The notes: a model not told the origin generated them from the letters alone. DNA of 64,000 nucleotides from Ktedonosporobacter rubrisoli (GCF_004208415.1 NZ_CP035758.1:2914001-2978000); one strand, 5' to 3'; shown: positions 53,141 to 61,541, counted from the first letter of the stretch. Numbers and translations: made by a program.

Positions 53141-54085
53141 CTAAGCGATTAACTCCTTCGCAAAGAGGCGCAACAGATCAAGATTCAAGACATCGGGGAA
53201 GCGGAGAATGACTTCCTGAACGCCGGCTTCCTCCAGCTCGCTCAGACGTTTGCGCAGTGTGGTCGGGCTACCAACCAGGGAGCTCGCCATAATGGCGGCG
53301 CGACCAGGTAAGCCAGCCGGGAGTTTTGCCTCAGCCTGCTCATTGGTCTCGCCGATCATACAGGAAAGCGTCACCGTGCGGCGAATACTCTCATAATCGC
53401 GCCCTACGGTTTCACAGTGCTTTCTCAAGACATCAAACTTGTGCCGAATGGTTTCTAGAGTGCCGCCTACATTGCAAGCATCGCCATACTGCGCGACAAG
53501 CTTGAGGGTGACTTGTTCGCCGCCCCCGCCAATCAGCAGAGGAATATGTGGCTTTTGCACGCCTTTGGGCTGATTGATCGCGCCGCGCACCTGGTAGTAT
53601 TTCCCTTCGAAGACAGCTTCTTCTTGCGTCCACATGGCCAGGATCACTTGCAGCGCCTCGCGCAATTGACGCAGACGAGCGGGAGCTTCAGGATAGTCGT
53701 ATCCATAGGCGCGATACTCTTGTTCGAGCGCTCCCGCCCCAATCCCAAAGTCCAGCCGTCCGTGCGAGAGCACATCGACGGTACTTGCCATTTTGGCCAG
53801 GAGTGCAGGATTGCGGTAGCCATTGCAGGTCACCATCTGGCCAATGCGGATTCGCTGGGTGCTGCGCGCAAGAGCTGCGGCCGAGGTCCAGCATTCAAAG
53901 GTCATTTCCTGTGATGGCTTTGGAAAGGTATGGAAATGATCGACAAGCCAGACAGAATCAAAGCCTACCTCCTCGGCGACCTGAGCTACCTGCGCCATAG
54001 TTTCAAACGCTTCGATCGGATCTTTCAGATGCGCCAGCTCCATGGTCCAGCCTTGCGGCAGCGAGAGGCCAAATTTCAGAGACAT
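53141..54085 (-). CDS. LLM-class F420-dependent oxidoreductase (second copy)
   Basis: A 314-aa luciferase-like oxidoreductase, paralogue of the protein at 5026. Shared blocks include FGLSLPQGWTMELAHLKDPIEAFE, RIRIGQMVTCNGYRNPALLAKMASTVDVLSHGRLDFGIGAG and PLLIGGGGEQVTLKLVAQYGDACNVGG. It should use F420H2 or FMN and act in the cytoplasm. It begins 15 bases after the upstream GH-like gene ends, so they are very probably one operon. The substrate is unknown; the partner suggests a sugar-linked or natural-product context. Confidence 0.93.
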   Translation of the reverse strand: MSLKFGLSLPQGWTMELAHLKDPIEAFETMAQVAQVAEEVGFDSVWLVDHFHTFPKPSQEMTFECWTSAAALARSTQRIRIGQMVTCNGYRNPALLAKMASTVDVLSHGRLDFGIGAGALEQEYRAYGYDYPEAPARLRQLREALQVILAMWTQEEAVFEGKYYQVRGAINQPKGVQKPHIPLLIGGGGEQVTLKLVAQYGDACNVGGTLETIRHKFDVLRKHCETVGRDYESIRRTVTLSCMIGETNEQAEAKLPAGLPGRAAIMASSLVGSPTTLRKRLSELEEAGVQEVILRFPDVLNLDLLRLFAKELIA

Positions 54086-54100
54086 AGATACCTCCTTCGA

Positions 54101-55159
54101 TCAAGCATGATAGTAGTCAGCGAGCGCGGTGAAGGCGGCCTTAGGTTCCCAGGGCATATCGGGATAGGTCTCCCCAGTGCGATTCTCAAGGACCTTGACC
54201 ACTCCCCAGCTTGCCATGTCGAAGTCTTCGTGGGGGTTGCTGCGGTGCGGCCAGCCATAGCAAACGAAGGTGCAGGCAAAGGCGGCATCAACGCCTTCAG
54301 CTGTGAAGATGTCAAGTAGCTCGCGCAGATAGGTAGCCTGCACCTGCTCATCGCGGATGTAGTCGCCCTTGAGGCGGACCGGCGTGCTCCCGTCGAACTC
54401 GATCATCTCACCACCACCGCGACCGCCGTGATCAGCCGCTCCACGGTGGGTGGTGCAGCCGAATTCGGTGATTGCAACCGGCTTGCCTTGCGCAACCAAT
54501 GTGCGCACACCCTGCTGAAAGATATGGGCGATCTCCTTCGAGCGGTGAAGATCGACCGAAACGATATCGAACGGCGTCCAGTCGATGCCCTCTAGCGGGA
54601 TGGAGGCATAGGTGACTTTGCCGCCGAATCGCTCGCGGACCGTGGCCACGGCTCTGGCCAGGAACTCATTAATGCGTGCGGGTAGCCCGGCCATGCTCTG
54701 AAGGGTTTCCGGCTGACGCTTGAGCAGATTAGTGACTCGCTCTTCAAGGCTATCGCCGGGCAGGAAGCCTGTATTGAACAGGCTCAGCTCGGCACCGGTG
54801 ACGAATACGACTTCGGCTCCCTGGCGGCGGATGCGCTCGGCACGCTCGGCGGCGTCGGCCAGCAGGTTGAGCATCGCCTCGGGGCCGAACTGCTGAGTGA
54901 ACGGCGAGAACCAGACTTCCAGGCCCAGATCGGCCGCGTGACGCGCCGCAAATTCGAGCCGGTCCAGCTCGTCGCCAAACAGGCGCACCGCTGTACAATG
55001 CAGGTCGTCGCGAATGATCTGTAACTCGCGCCTAACGATTTCGTGGTCGAACGGCCTGCGGGTCTCACCATCGGCACTGAAGCCGGTGTCGTAACCGATC
55101 CCTCTGGCCCGCAGAGAGCGTTTATGCCGCACAACTGATTGGGTATTATTAAGACTCAT
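54101..55159 (-). CDS. Glycoside-hydrolase-like TIM-barrel protein (often called abortive infection protein)
   Basis: A 352-aa protein with a clan-A-like beta/alpha barrel. ARGIGYDTGFSADGETRRPFD begins it; GLEVWFSPFTQQFGPEAML and FVTGAELSLFNTGFLPGD follow, and the likely catalytic acid is in VAITEFGCTTHRGAAD at about residue 240, as in glycosidases that use a Glu at the end of strand 7. Close relatives, from memory, are abundant in Actinobacteria and are often labelled abortive infection or hypothetical protein, without proof. It ends MPWEPKAAFTALADYYHA. First gene of an operon with the LLM oxidoreductase. Codon use is G+C-rich, so it may have come by transfer. Confidence 0.78.
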   Translation of the reverse strand: MSLNNTQSVVRHKRSLRARGIGYDTGFSADGETRRPFDHEIVRRELQIIRDDLHCTAVRLFGDELDRLEFAARHAADLGLEVWFSPFTQQFGPEAMLNLLADAAERAERIRRQGAEVVFVTGAELSLFNTGFLPGDSLEERVTNLLKRQPETLQSMAGLPARINEFLARAVATVRERFGGKVTYASIPLEGIDWTPFDIVSVDLHRSKEIAHIFQQGVRTLVAQGKPVAITEFGCTTHRGAADHGGRGGGEMIEFDGSTPVRLKGDYIRDEQVQATYLRELLDIFTAEGVDAAFACTFVCYGWPHRSNPHEDFDMASWGVVKVLENRTGETYPDMPWEPKAAFTALADYYHA

Positions 55160-55745
55160 CCATGTTTTCCTTTCGAGTACTTTTTGACTCTAGACAAGAA
55201 GTCATGGAAAAAAGACAAACGAATATCAGGACATACTGTCGCCAAATCGCTGTTTCCTTTAATCCACGAAGCAAATTGTTCTGCTACTCTTTTAATGAAT
55301 AAAAAATTCTTTCATTGAAAAATATACCCCTTCAATCCATCTTTGTCAAGCAATTTTTGTGAGCGTCGTACCTGGGTGGAGAATACTTCTCCACTTGCCT
55401 GCTTGGGAGTGGAAATCTAAAAGCAAGCTATTCTGAAATGGACAGAGAACTCGCTATCTGTTAAAAGGTGCAGGTTCTTCAATTCAAGCATAACTCTACA
55501 AAAATGCTGGTTATCGCATATATGGACAAAATTATCCGAGAAAAGTTGACGCGGGACTATAAACGCCACAGAAGCTATCTGACTGCTTGCGCTTCAATTG
55601 GAAAGAAGCTGAGAGCGAACTTGCCAGGGCTTACGGAAATTGGCAGTGGGAAAGTAATAGTATATGCTACTATTGTATAGAAATGATGAATATAGCGTGG
55701 AAACTTATCTTTCAAACTTATGTTGCTTTCGAAGGAGGTATCCTG
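55160..55745. other. Divergent intergenic region, A+T-rich
   Basis: 586 bases. AATGAA (55294-55299) faces TTCATT (55311-55316), which may be an operator for the GH-like gene. Short plus-strand frames (from 55468 and 55587) run into the next gene but lack ribosome sites, so I treat them as upstream sequence. Confidence 0.45.
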
Positions 55746-56237
55746 ATGTCTGAAGCAAAGGCGAGGAAACTCGCTTCGTATAGTCTGAACCTGTGTGCTG
55801 ACTATTATCAAATACATATTGAGGACGAAGAGTTTGACGACGATTTTCCTGATGATTGGGGCAATCAATTAGTCACCAATAAGATAGCCGTAGCGCCTGG
55901 GATTGTTGGCGTTGGCACCGCTCGTAACATGACAGTCCCTATCCAGCTTGATCTCCTGGACAGGGGCTCTGAAGATGAATTTGATTCCTGGGATCATGTT
56001 GTGGAGGCGAGTTTGGATGTACCATCGGGCAAGATAGCGATTCTTGGGTGCACTGCTTATTTCCCTGATGCCACGCGAATCTCGGTCAAGCCAGGAAGTT
56101 ATCGAGTGCGTATTTACTCCAGGGGATTGGCAGGCCTGAGTAAAGATGGCCTTGAAGGCGATGATTATTATCACATAGTTATCTGGTCTCAGGCGTACAG
56201 CCCTACCAGTGTTTTGAAACGCTGGTCGGCCAGTTGA
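55746..56237 (+). CDS. Hypothetical protein, acidic, beta-rich
   Basis: A 163-aa soluble protein with strands and acidic patches: SYSLNLCADYYQIHIEDEEFDDDFPDDWG, then VAPGIVGVGTARNMTVPIQLDLLDRG, WDHVVEASLDVPSGKIAILGC, and VKPGSYRVRIYSRGLAGL near the end. The pattern (YYQIHIED near the N-terminus, VxEASLxVPSGxI in the middle, PGxYRVRIY late) is one I associate with a widespread unnamed family that includes some predicted immunity proteins, but I am not sure. The frame opens at 55587; the ATG at 55746 has a GAAGGAGGT site 7 bases upstream. It lies alone before the TetR gene. Confidence 0.65.
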   Translation: MSEAKARKLASYSLNLCADYYQIHIEDEEFDDDFPDDWGNQLVTNKIAVAPGIVGVGTARNMTVPIQLDLLDRGSEDEFDSWDHVVEASLDVPSGKIAILGCTAYFPDATRISVKPGSYRVRIYSRGLAGLSKDGLEGDDYYHIVIWSQAYSPTSVLKRWSAS

Positions 56238-56262
56238 TTCCGGCAAAGTCTGTACAAAGAGG

Positions 56263-56291
56263 GCTTGACTTTCGGAACAGACTGGTCTATT
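56263..56291 (+). promoter_or_regulatory. TetR promoter with operator-like AGACTGGTCT inside
   Basis: TTGACT (56263-56268), a 17-base spacer and TCTATT (56286-56291). AGAC-TG-GTCT (56279-56288) overlaps the spacer and the -10 box and resembles the site before the peroxiredoxin. The predicted transcript begins about two bases before the start codon, so the mRNA may be leaderless. Confidence 0.7.
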
Positions 56292-56299
56292 CTTCTTGT

Positions 56300-56884
56300 A
56301 TGAAGAAGGCAAATACCAGGCAACATCTGCTGGAAGTTGGCAAACAATTAATCTGGGAAAAGGGCTATACCGCGACCGGCATCCAGGACGTGTTGCATGC
56401 GGCAGGCGTGCCCAAGGGCTCTTTTTATCACTACTTCGCGAGCAAGGACGCCTTTGTGCTGGCAGCCCTGGAGAGCTATATGCAGGAGTATGATACGTAT
56501 GTTGGGCATTATCTTGAGGATGAAACGCATACTCCCCTGGAGCGCTTGCAGCTCTTCTTTGAGGCTGCGGGCCGCTGGTATGCGTCATTGCTCTCCTATC
56601 GCGGCTGTATGGTTGGGAACCTGAGCCAGGAACTTGCAGCCTACAACGAGCCTTTTCGGGCCAGGTTACAGGACGCGCTTACGCATTTGCGCTTAAGAAT
56701 TCAGCGCTGCATAGCACAGGCTCAGGCAAGCGGAGAACTTTCGCCTACGCTAGAGGTTGAACAGACTGCTGACTTTTGCTTAAACAGCCTACATGGAGCG
56801 CTGTTGCGCATGAAAGTTGAGCAGGACCCCGCTCCGCTCCATACCTTTTTGCGCATTCTCTTTGAACGTGTACTCACGAGATGA
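56300..56884 (+). CDS. TetR/AcrR-family transcriptional regulator
   Basis: A 194-aa repressor. The N-terminal helix-turn-helix is TRQHLLEVGKQLIWEKGYTATGIQDVLHAAGVPKGSFYHYFASKDAFVLAAL. The ligand-binding part has CMVGNLSQELAAYNEPFRARL and HGALLRMKVEQDPAPLHTFL, as in the NemR/AcuR-like group. The frame opens at 56234, but the ATG at 56300 fits the family, the promoter spacing and the operator. It should repress its own gene and the peroxiredoxin-like gene that follows, since both have the same operator-like sequence. The effector is not evident; electrophiles are usual for this group. Confidence 0.94.
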   Translation: MKKANTRQHLLEVGKQLIWEKGYTATGIQDVLHAAGVPKGSFYHYFASKDAFVLAALESYMQEYDTYVGHYLEDETHTPLERLQLFFEAAGRWYASLLSYRGCMVGNLSQELAAYNEPFRARLQDALTHLRLRIQRCIAQAQASGELSPTLEVEQTADFCLNSLHGALLRMKVEQDPAPLHTFLRILFERVLTR

Positions 56885-56927
56885 GAGAGCTTTCTCTCCA
56901 GAACGCAGTTTTTTTGTTACCTTAAAG

Positions 56928-56939
56928 TAGACCGGTCTA
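56928..56939. promoter_or_regulatory. Perfect palindrome TAGACCGGTCTA, TetR operator
   Basis: A 12-bp perfect palindrome directly before the peroxiredoxin-like gene, overlapping its probable -10 box TCTATT (56936-56941). It matches AGACTGGTCT at 56279-56288 before the TetR gene. Confidence 0.8.
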
Positions 56940-56946
56940 TTAGAAA

Positions 56947-57678
56947 GTGAGCAAAAAATTTATGACTGAGATATCATCGCCGGATCAGCGGCTCAAACAA
57001 ATCATGGCAACAGACGCACCATTGTCCCAAAAGCTTGCGCAGGTTCTCGCTATGGGGAAGCAAATGGTGCCTGCCGAGCTCTTGCAGCAGTTACTGAGTC
57101 CTGTCGAGATGCTCAGGGCCAACAAGGCGGCTGAGCGGGCTCTCCAGGAAGGCGAAAAGGTCCCGGACTTTACGCTACCCGATGCCCTTGGCAATTCCGT
57201 GACACTTACACAGTTGCTCGGACAGGGACCCGTTGTTATTACCTTCTATCGAGGCTCCTGGTGTCCGTACTGCAATATACAGCTCCATGCCTATCAGCAG
57301 GTTCTCCCCCAGCTTAAAGAACTAGGTGCCTCGCTGGTAGCCATTTCTCCCCAGACGCCGGATCAGAGCCTCTCGCTCGCCGAAAAGCAGGCGCTAACCT
57401 TTGCGGTTTTAAGCGATGCTGGCAATCGGGTTGCGCGCAAGTTTGGGCTTGTCTTTACGATTGATGAGGCGGTGCGCGCTGCCTACAGGCAGATCAACGC
57501 GGATCTCTCAGCTTTCAATGGCGATGGCTCGTGGGAATTGCCGATGGCAGGTACATTTCTTGTAGATCGGGATGGAACCATCCGGCTGGCCTTTGTCGAT
57601 CCCGACTATACGCGCCGTCTTGAACCATCCATCATCATTGCCAGCCTCAAAAAGTTAAGGAATGCACAGAGCTCATAA
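56947..57678 (+). CDS. AhpC/TSA-type peroxiredoxin-like protein
   Basis: A 243-aa thioredoxin-fold protein. The N-terminal 80 residues are helical. The core begins KVPDFTLPDALGNSVTLTQLLGQGPVVITFYRGSWCPYCNIQLHAYQQ, where Cys106 and Cys109 form a CxxC centre in place of the usual single peroxidatic cysteine, as in the subgroup of peroxiredoxin-like reductases. SLVAISPQTPDQSLSLAEKQ and GTFLVDRDGTIRLAFVDPDY follow. It probably reduces peroxides or thiols, or binds a quinone-type compound. The start is GTG 56947 or ATG 56962. It is controlled by the upstream TetR through the palindrome at 56928. A strong palindromic terminator follows. Confidence 0.9.
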   Translation: MSKKFMTEISSPDQRLKQIMATDAPLSQKLAQVLAMGKQMVPAELLQQLLSPVEMLRANKAAERALQEGEKVPDFTLPDALGNSVTLTQLLGQGPVVITFYRGSWCPYCNIQLHAYQQVLPQLKELGASLVAISPQTPDQSLSLAEKQALTFAVLSDAGNRVARKFGLVFTIDEAVRAAYRQINADLSAFNGDGSWELPMAGTFLVDRDGTIRLAFVDPDYTRRLEPSIIIASLKKLRNAQSS

Positions 57679-57694
57679 GTCGTAAAACTCAACC

Positions 57695-57718
57695 CGGAGG
57701 CACATATATGTGCCTCCG
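57695..57718. terminator. 24-bp perfect palindrome after the peroxiredoxin gene
   Basis: CGGAGGCACATA (57695-57706) is exactly mirrored by TATGTGCCTCCG (57707-57718). As RNA it forms a stable hairpin 16 bases after the stop, suited to a terminator, though no T-run follows. It could also bind a protein. Confidence 0.6.
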
Positions 57719-57892
57719 CTGAATGGAGCCAGTTTCTTGTGTCTTTTCCCGCCGCAAACATGGCGACAGAGTGAGTCTTAAGCGCTCCTCATGCGCTATG
57801 TTTTATGTCCCCAATTTGAGCTTGTACGCTTTGTCCGTGGGCAGAGTGACTGCGGGAGAGATAGGGCCTGGTGCGAAGTGCTTCGATTAGAT

Positions 57893-57958
57893 AGCTTGAC
57901 ACATCGCGGACATACATATATCCTTCTAGGGAAGAGGAGGAGTATGACGTGTCAAGCT
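57893..57958. promoter_or_regulatory. Paired 10-bp inverted arms around the LacI start
   Basis: AGCTTGACAC (57893-57902) is mirrored exactly by GTGTCAAGCT (57949-57958), 46 bases apart. The first arm contains a TTGACA -35 box; the second covers the GTG start of the LacI gene. It may be a pair of operator half-sites or, if transcribed, an RNA stem hiding the start. Confidence 0.55.
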
Positions 57959-58947
57959 CTAAGACGATCTATGATGTGGCCGCTCTGGCTGGCGTGAGCA
58001 TCTCTACTGTGTCGTTAGCTCTCAATTCCCCGGCGCGAGTCAGCGCAGAGACGAGGCGCAAAGTTCTGGAGGCTGTAGATGCGCTTGGTTTTGCTCCTAA
58101 GCCGGAAGCCGTGGCCAAAGCGCGTCGAGGCGTAGGGCGCATAGGCGTCATCGCGCCATATACCTCTTACCCGTCAGTTGCTCAACGCCTGAACGGGATT
58201 CTGCGCTTCGTCAGTCACCGTCCCCTGGAGATCGTTTTATTTGACCAGGTATCGGCGGCACAGAGCTCCTCACCTCTACTAGCAAGCCTGCCCATTACGG
58301 GGCGCCTGGATGGTCTCATAGTGATCAGCCTGCCGCTAGATGAGGTCGTTGCTAAGCGCCTTACCACTCTGCGACTACCTACAGTGCTCATCGATGTGCG
58401 TTATCCCGGCTTCGATGCCATCCTGACCTCCGACTCGCTTGGTGGCCGGCTCGTGGCCGAGCATTTGATAGCTCAAGGCCATTGCCACTTTGCTTTTCTT
58501 GGCGAGACTCAGCAATCTTCCCTCTATGTCTCCCCAGCCCAACAAAGACTCATAGGCTATCGTAGCGCATTGCAAGAAGCTGGCTATTCCCTTGCAGAGG
58601 ATGATGTACGCTTCACTCTGCACGGAGTAGAGCCAGCTATGAATATGGCAATGGAGCTGTTGGCCCAGGAGAAACGGCCAACGGCTGTTTTTGCCAGCTC
58701 CGATACCCTGGCCGCCGGCGTGCTGAGGGCGGCGCGCAAACTGGGACTCAGTGTTCCAGACGAGGTTGCTATTGTTGGCTTCGATGATGGTGAACTGGCT
58801 GAAGCTCTGGATCTCACCACCGTGCGCCAACCTCTGGAGGAAACCGGCCGGGCGGCTATGGAGCGATTACTCCAACAGCTTGAGAAGCCCACCACAACTC
58901 GTGAAGTGATGCTAAACTTAGAGTTAGTCAAGCGCGCTACAGGCTAG
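57949..58947 (+). CDS. LacI-family transcriptional regulator
   Basis: A 332-aa repressor. The helix-turn-helix and hinge are TIYDVAALAGVSISTVSLALNSPARVSAETRRKVLEAVDALGF. The ligand domain shows VGRIGVIAPYTSYPSVAQRLNGI, GLIVISLPLDEVVAKRL and VPDEVAIVGFDDGELAEALDLTTVRQP. The start is GTG with an AGGAGG site at good spacing; an ATG four bases upstream is in another frame. It should bind a sugar or nucleoside effector. It converges with an SDR gene and no transporter is next to it, so its targets are uncertain. The unusual inverted arms at its start could be autoregulatory. Confidence 0.94.
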   Translation: MSSSKTIYDVAALAGVSISTVSLALNSPARVSAETRRKVLEAVDALGFAPKPEAVAKARRGVGRIGVIAPYTSYPSVAQRLNGILRFVSHRPLEIVLFDQVSAAQSSSPLLASLPITGRLDGLIVISLPLDEVVAKRLTTLRLPTVLIDVRYPGFDAILTSDSLGGRLVAEHLIAQGHCHFAFLGETQQSSLYVSPAQQRLIGYRSALQEAGYSLAEDDVRFTLHGVEPAMNMAMELLAQEKRPTAVFASSDTLAAGVLRAARKLGLSVPDEVAIVGFDDGELAEALDLTTVRQPLEETGRAAMERLLQQLEKPTTTREVMLNLELVKRATG

Positions 58948-58991
58948 CGAAAGCCCATGCGTAGAGTTGGACCATTAGGCACTCAGCGCAT

Positions 58992-59777
58992 TCAGCTAAG
59001 CGGTAGTAATGACTCGGGATCGTGAGCGAGCACTGATCTTCCACCATCGACAGGCACGGTGGCTCCGTTGATAAAACTTGCCTCGGCTGAGAGTAGGTAG
59101 ACTATAGCTGCGGCAACCTCCTGGGCGCGCGCAATCCGGCCCGGTGGATGGAGCAGGCGCATTTCTTGTTCGATTCGTGCGCTAACCTCGGGCTCCTGCT
59201 GCTGAAGAAATTCTTTGTAGCGCTCAGTCTCCACCGAACCAGGGGCAACAGCGTTAACGCGTATGCCGTGGGGAGCGTACTCTACAGCTAGCGCACGCGT
59301 TAGCCCTTCAATGGCAGCCTTGGCGGTCACATAAGGAGTGCAGCCGGGAACAGCTTGCCTGGCCTGGTGTGAGGAGAGATTTACAATTGCTCCCGGCGTT
59401 CCTGCCGCCAGGAAACGGCGAATGGCGCTCTGACACCCGGCGATAACGGGACTAAGATTTAGCGAGATCAGGTCCAGCATTTCGTGGGCGGAGACTGCGT
59501 GGAGCGAAGCGTCACGGAATAAAGCAGCATTATTGACCCAACCTGAAAAAGCGCCTGCTGACTGGGCGAGATCCGCCGCTTGCTCCGTAACTGTATTATC
59601 GCTAGCATCGCCAATCAAGGCAAGCACGCGCTGCCCTGCTGGATGCTCATCTATCCAGGTTAGCGCTTCTGGGCTGCGTTCGATCACGACGACGCAGTTG
59701 GGGCCATCCAGAAGCCTCTCGACAACAGCCCTGCCGATACCTTGACCGCCTCCTGTAACTACATAAGAACTGATCAT
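58992..59777 (-). CDS. SDR-family NAD(P)-dependent oxidoreductase
   Basis: A 261-aa classical short-chain dehydrogenase. The cofactor motif TGGGQGIG lies at residues 8-15, VNNAALF gives the NNA motif, NLSSHQARQAVPGCTPYVTAKAAIEGLTRALAVEYAPHGIRVNAVAPGSV holds the Ser and the Tyr-Lys pair (YVTAK), and FINGATVPVDGGRS is the usual C-terminal strand. It should oxidise a sugar, polyol or steroid-like alcohol. The frame opens at 59789 but the leading codons are the TTGGAGG ribosome site itself, so the ATG at 59777 is the start. It converges with the LacI gene and may or may not be its target. Confidence 0.93.
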   Translation of the reverse strand: MISSYVVTGGGQGIGRAVVERLLDGPNCVVVIERSPEALTWIDEHPAGQRVLALIGDASDNTVTEQAADLAQSAGAFSGWVNNAALFRDASLHAVSAHEMLDLISLNLSPVIAGCQSAIRRFLAAGTPGAIVNLSSHQARQAVPGCTPYVTAKAAIEGLTRALAVEYAPHGIRVNAVAPGSVETERYKEFLQQQEPEVSARIEQEMRLLHPPGRIARAQEVAAAIVYLLSAEASFINGATVPVDGGRSVLAHDPESLLPLS

Positions 59778-59944
59778 ATGTGCCTCCAATTGAGATGTGC
59801 TAGCTTGTCACTTCTTCTTCATACGCTTTCCCTCCAATCTTCTCTTCAGAGCATACATAACTATCTATGCTATGTCAAGTGCTTTGTTCGAAGCACTTCG
59901 AAAACATTGAATAGAAAAAATATTTTGCCAGCATTTCGCGTGGG

Positions 59945-61474
59945 CTAAGGAGCAGTGCTAGCGCTCATGTCATCCTGCATAGTTTTTTTGAATGTTCTGG
60001 CCAGACTTTGCACTGCCAGGTTGATTTGCTGGGCATTGAAGGCCGTGTAGCCTAACAGTAATGCCCGAGAGTTGAGTGCGCGCTGTGAGTAGGCCGAGAG
60101 AGGCGGAACGATTATCCCTTGCTGTGCTGCAGCCCGTGAGATCTGGGTTTCGTTAAGGCCTTCAGCAAGATTTCCCACGAGATGCATGCCAGCTTCAGAC
60201 GGAGCGACCGCGAGTAAGCCCGCCAACTCGCGCCTGACAGCTTCTATCAGCAGTGTCTGACGCTCTTCATAGAGGGTGCGCATTCGCCTGAGATGGCGCG
60301 AAAAATGGCCCTGGCTCATAAAATCGGTTAATACGAGCTGATCGATGATTGGTGGTTGGCGATCCATGAGCTTGCGTGCAGCCACAAATGCCTCTACGAG
60401 ATCAGAAGGCACAATCAAGTAGCCCAGGCGCAGGCCTGGGAAAAGCACTTTGCTTAACGTACCGATATAGATAACCCTACCCGTTGCGTCAAGCCCTTGT
60501 AAAGAGGGAAGCGGACGACCCGTGTAGCGATATTCGCTCTCATAATCATCTTCGAGAATCCAGGCTCCAACCTGATTGGCCCAGCTTAAGAGCGCCAGCC
60601 GGCGTGGCAAGCTTGTGGTCACCCCAAGAGGAAATTGATGTGAAGGGGTTACATAAGCTAAGCTGGCATGTTTGCCTAAATGAATGCCCTGCGCTATGTC
60701 GAGTCCCTGCTCATCGACCGGCACGGCAATAACTTGTGCCGCTGCACCAAGCAAAGCCCCGCGGGCTCCAGGATAGCCGGGATCTTCCATCCAGATAGCA
60801 TCGCCAGGATCAAGCAATAAACGCGCTGCCAACTCAATAGCTTGCTGAGAGCCAGCTACAACTATAACCTGTTCAGCAACGCATTGAACGCCTCGTGCCG
60901 CTCGTACATAAGTTGCGATCTGCTCACGTAAGGGCAGAAATCCCGCGGGATCTGAATAGCCTAACAGTTCTGCTGGAAAGCGGTTCCAGCGCTTCGTCAG
61001 CAGACGCCTCCAGATGGTGTAGGGAAACTGATCGAGGGCTGGCAGGCCCGGCCGAAATGCACTAACCGCCCCTCCACTTTCCAGGAACTGGGGCATAACC
61101 ATACTGTTTGCCAGGACAGCTCCTCGCCGCGAGAGCTTACGTTTTTGCTCTTCAGCAGGCGCAAGAGGAGCTGTTTTATCGGGTAGCTCAAGTAGACTAT
61201 CCGGCAAGACATCGGTGACATACGTCCCACTACCTTCTTGGCCATAAATATAACCTTCAGCTAGCAACTGCTCGAAGGCAGTGAGAACCGTAAAACGCGA
61301 AATCCCTAAATTCCTGGCGCAGAGCCGCGTAGATGGCAGCTTTGTGCCTGCCGCCAGTTTGCCTGAAAGGATGGTCTGGCGTATGGCATCAGCCAATTGG
61401 CGATAGAGAGGAATAGGCGATGAAGGATCGAGCGCGAGCGCGAAGAAGAGGGGATGTAGCGCTTCTTTGATCAT
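59945..61474 (-). CDS. MocR/PdxR-like GntR regulator with aminotransferase domain
   Basis: A 509-aa fusion of a GntR-type winged helix and a fold-type I aminotransferase-like domain. The first part is PLYRQLADAIRQTILSGKLAAGTKLPSTRLCARNLGISRFTVLTAFEQLLAEGY. The second has WMEDPGYPGARGALLGAAAQ and the PLP-lysine motif YIGTLSKVLFPGLRLGYLI. It should sense PLP or an amine and control the divergent MFS gene, binding direct-repeat AAGTGGT boxes between them. The frame opens at 61489 but the first ATG lies inside the GGGAG site, so the ATG at 61474 is chosen. C-terminal residues are ordinary. Confidence 0.93.
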   Translation of the reverse strand: MIKEALHPLFFALALDPSSPIPLYRQLADAIRQTILSGKLAAGTKLPSTRLCARNLGISRFTVLTAFEQLLAEGYIYGQEGSGTYVTDVLPDSLLELPDKTAPLAPAEEQKRKLSRRGAVLANSMVMPQFLESGGAVSAFRPGLPALDQFPYTIWRRLLTKRWNRFPAELLGYSDPAGFLPLREQIATYVRAARGVQCVAEQVIVVAGSQQAIELAARLLLDPGDAIWMEDPGYPGARGALLGAAAQVIAVPVDEQGLDIAQGIHLGKHASLAYVTPSHQFPLGVTTSLPRRLALLSWANQVGAWILEDDYESEYRYTGRPLPSLQGLDATGRVIYIGTLSKVLFPGLRLGYLIVPSDLVEAFVAARKLMDRQPPIIDQLVLTDFMSQGHFSRHLRRMRTLYEERQTLLIEAVRRELAGLLAVAPSEAGMHLVGNLAEGLNETQISRAAAQQGIIVPPLSAYSQRALNSRALLLGYTAFNAQQINLAVQSLARTFKKTMQDDMSASTAP

Positions 61475-61510
61475 ACTGAGATCTCCCATTGGTTTGAACA
61501 GTCAAAAGGG

Positions 61511-61541
61511 AAGTGGTATGGCCAGCTTAACAGAAAGTGGT
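61511..61541. promoter_or_regulatory. Two AAGTGGT boxes, candidate MocR operator
   Basis: AAGTGGT occurs at 61511-61517 and 61535-61541 in direct orientation, 24 bases apart, in the MocR/MFS divergent promoter. PdxR-type regulators are known to bind direct repeats close to AAAGTGG, so the match is meaningful. Confidence 0.65.
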
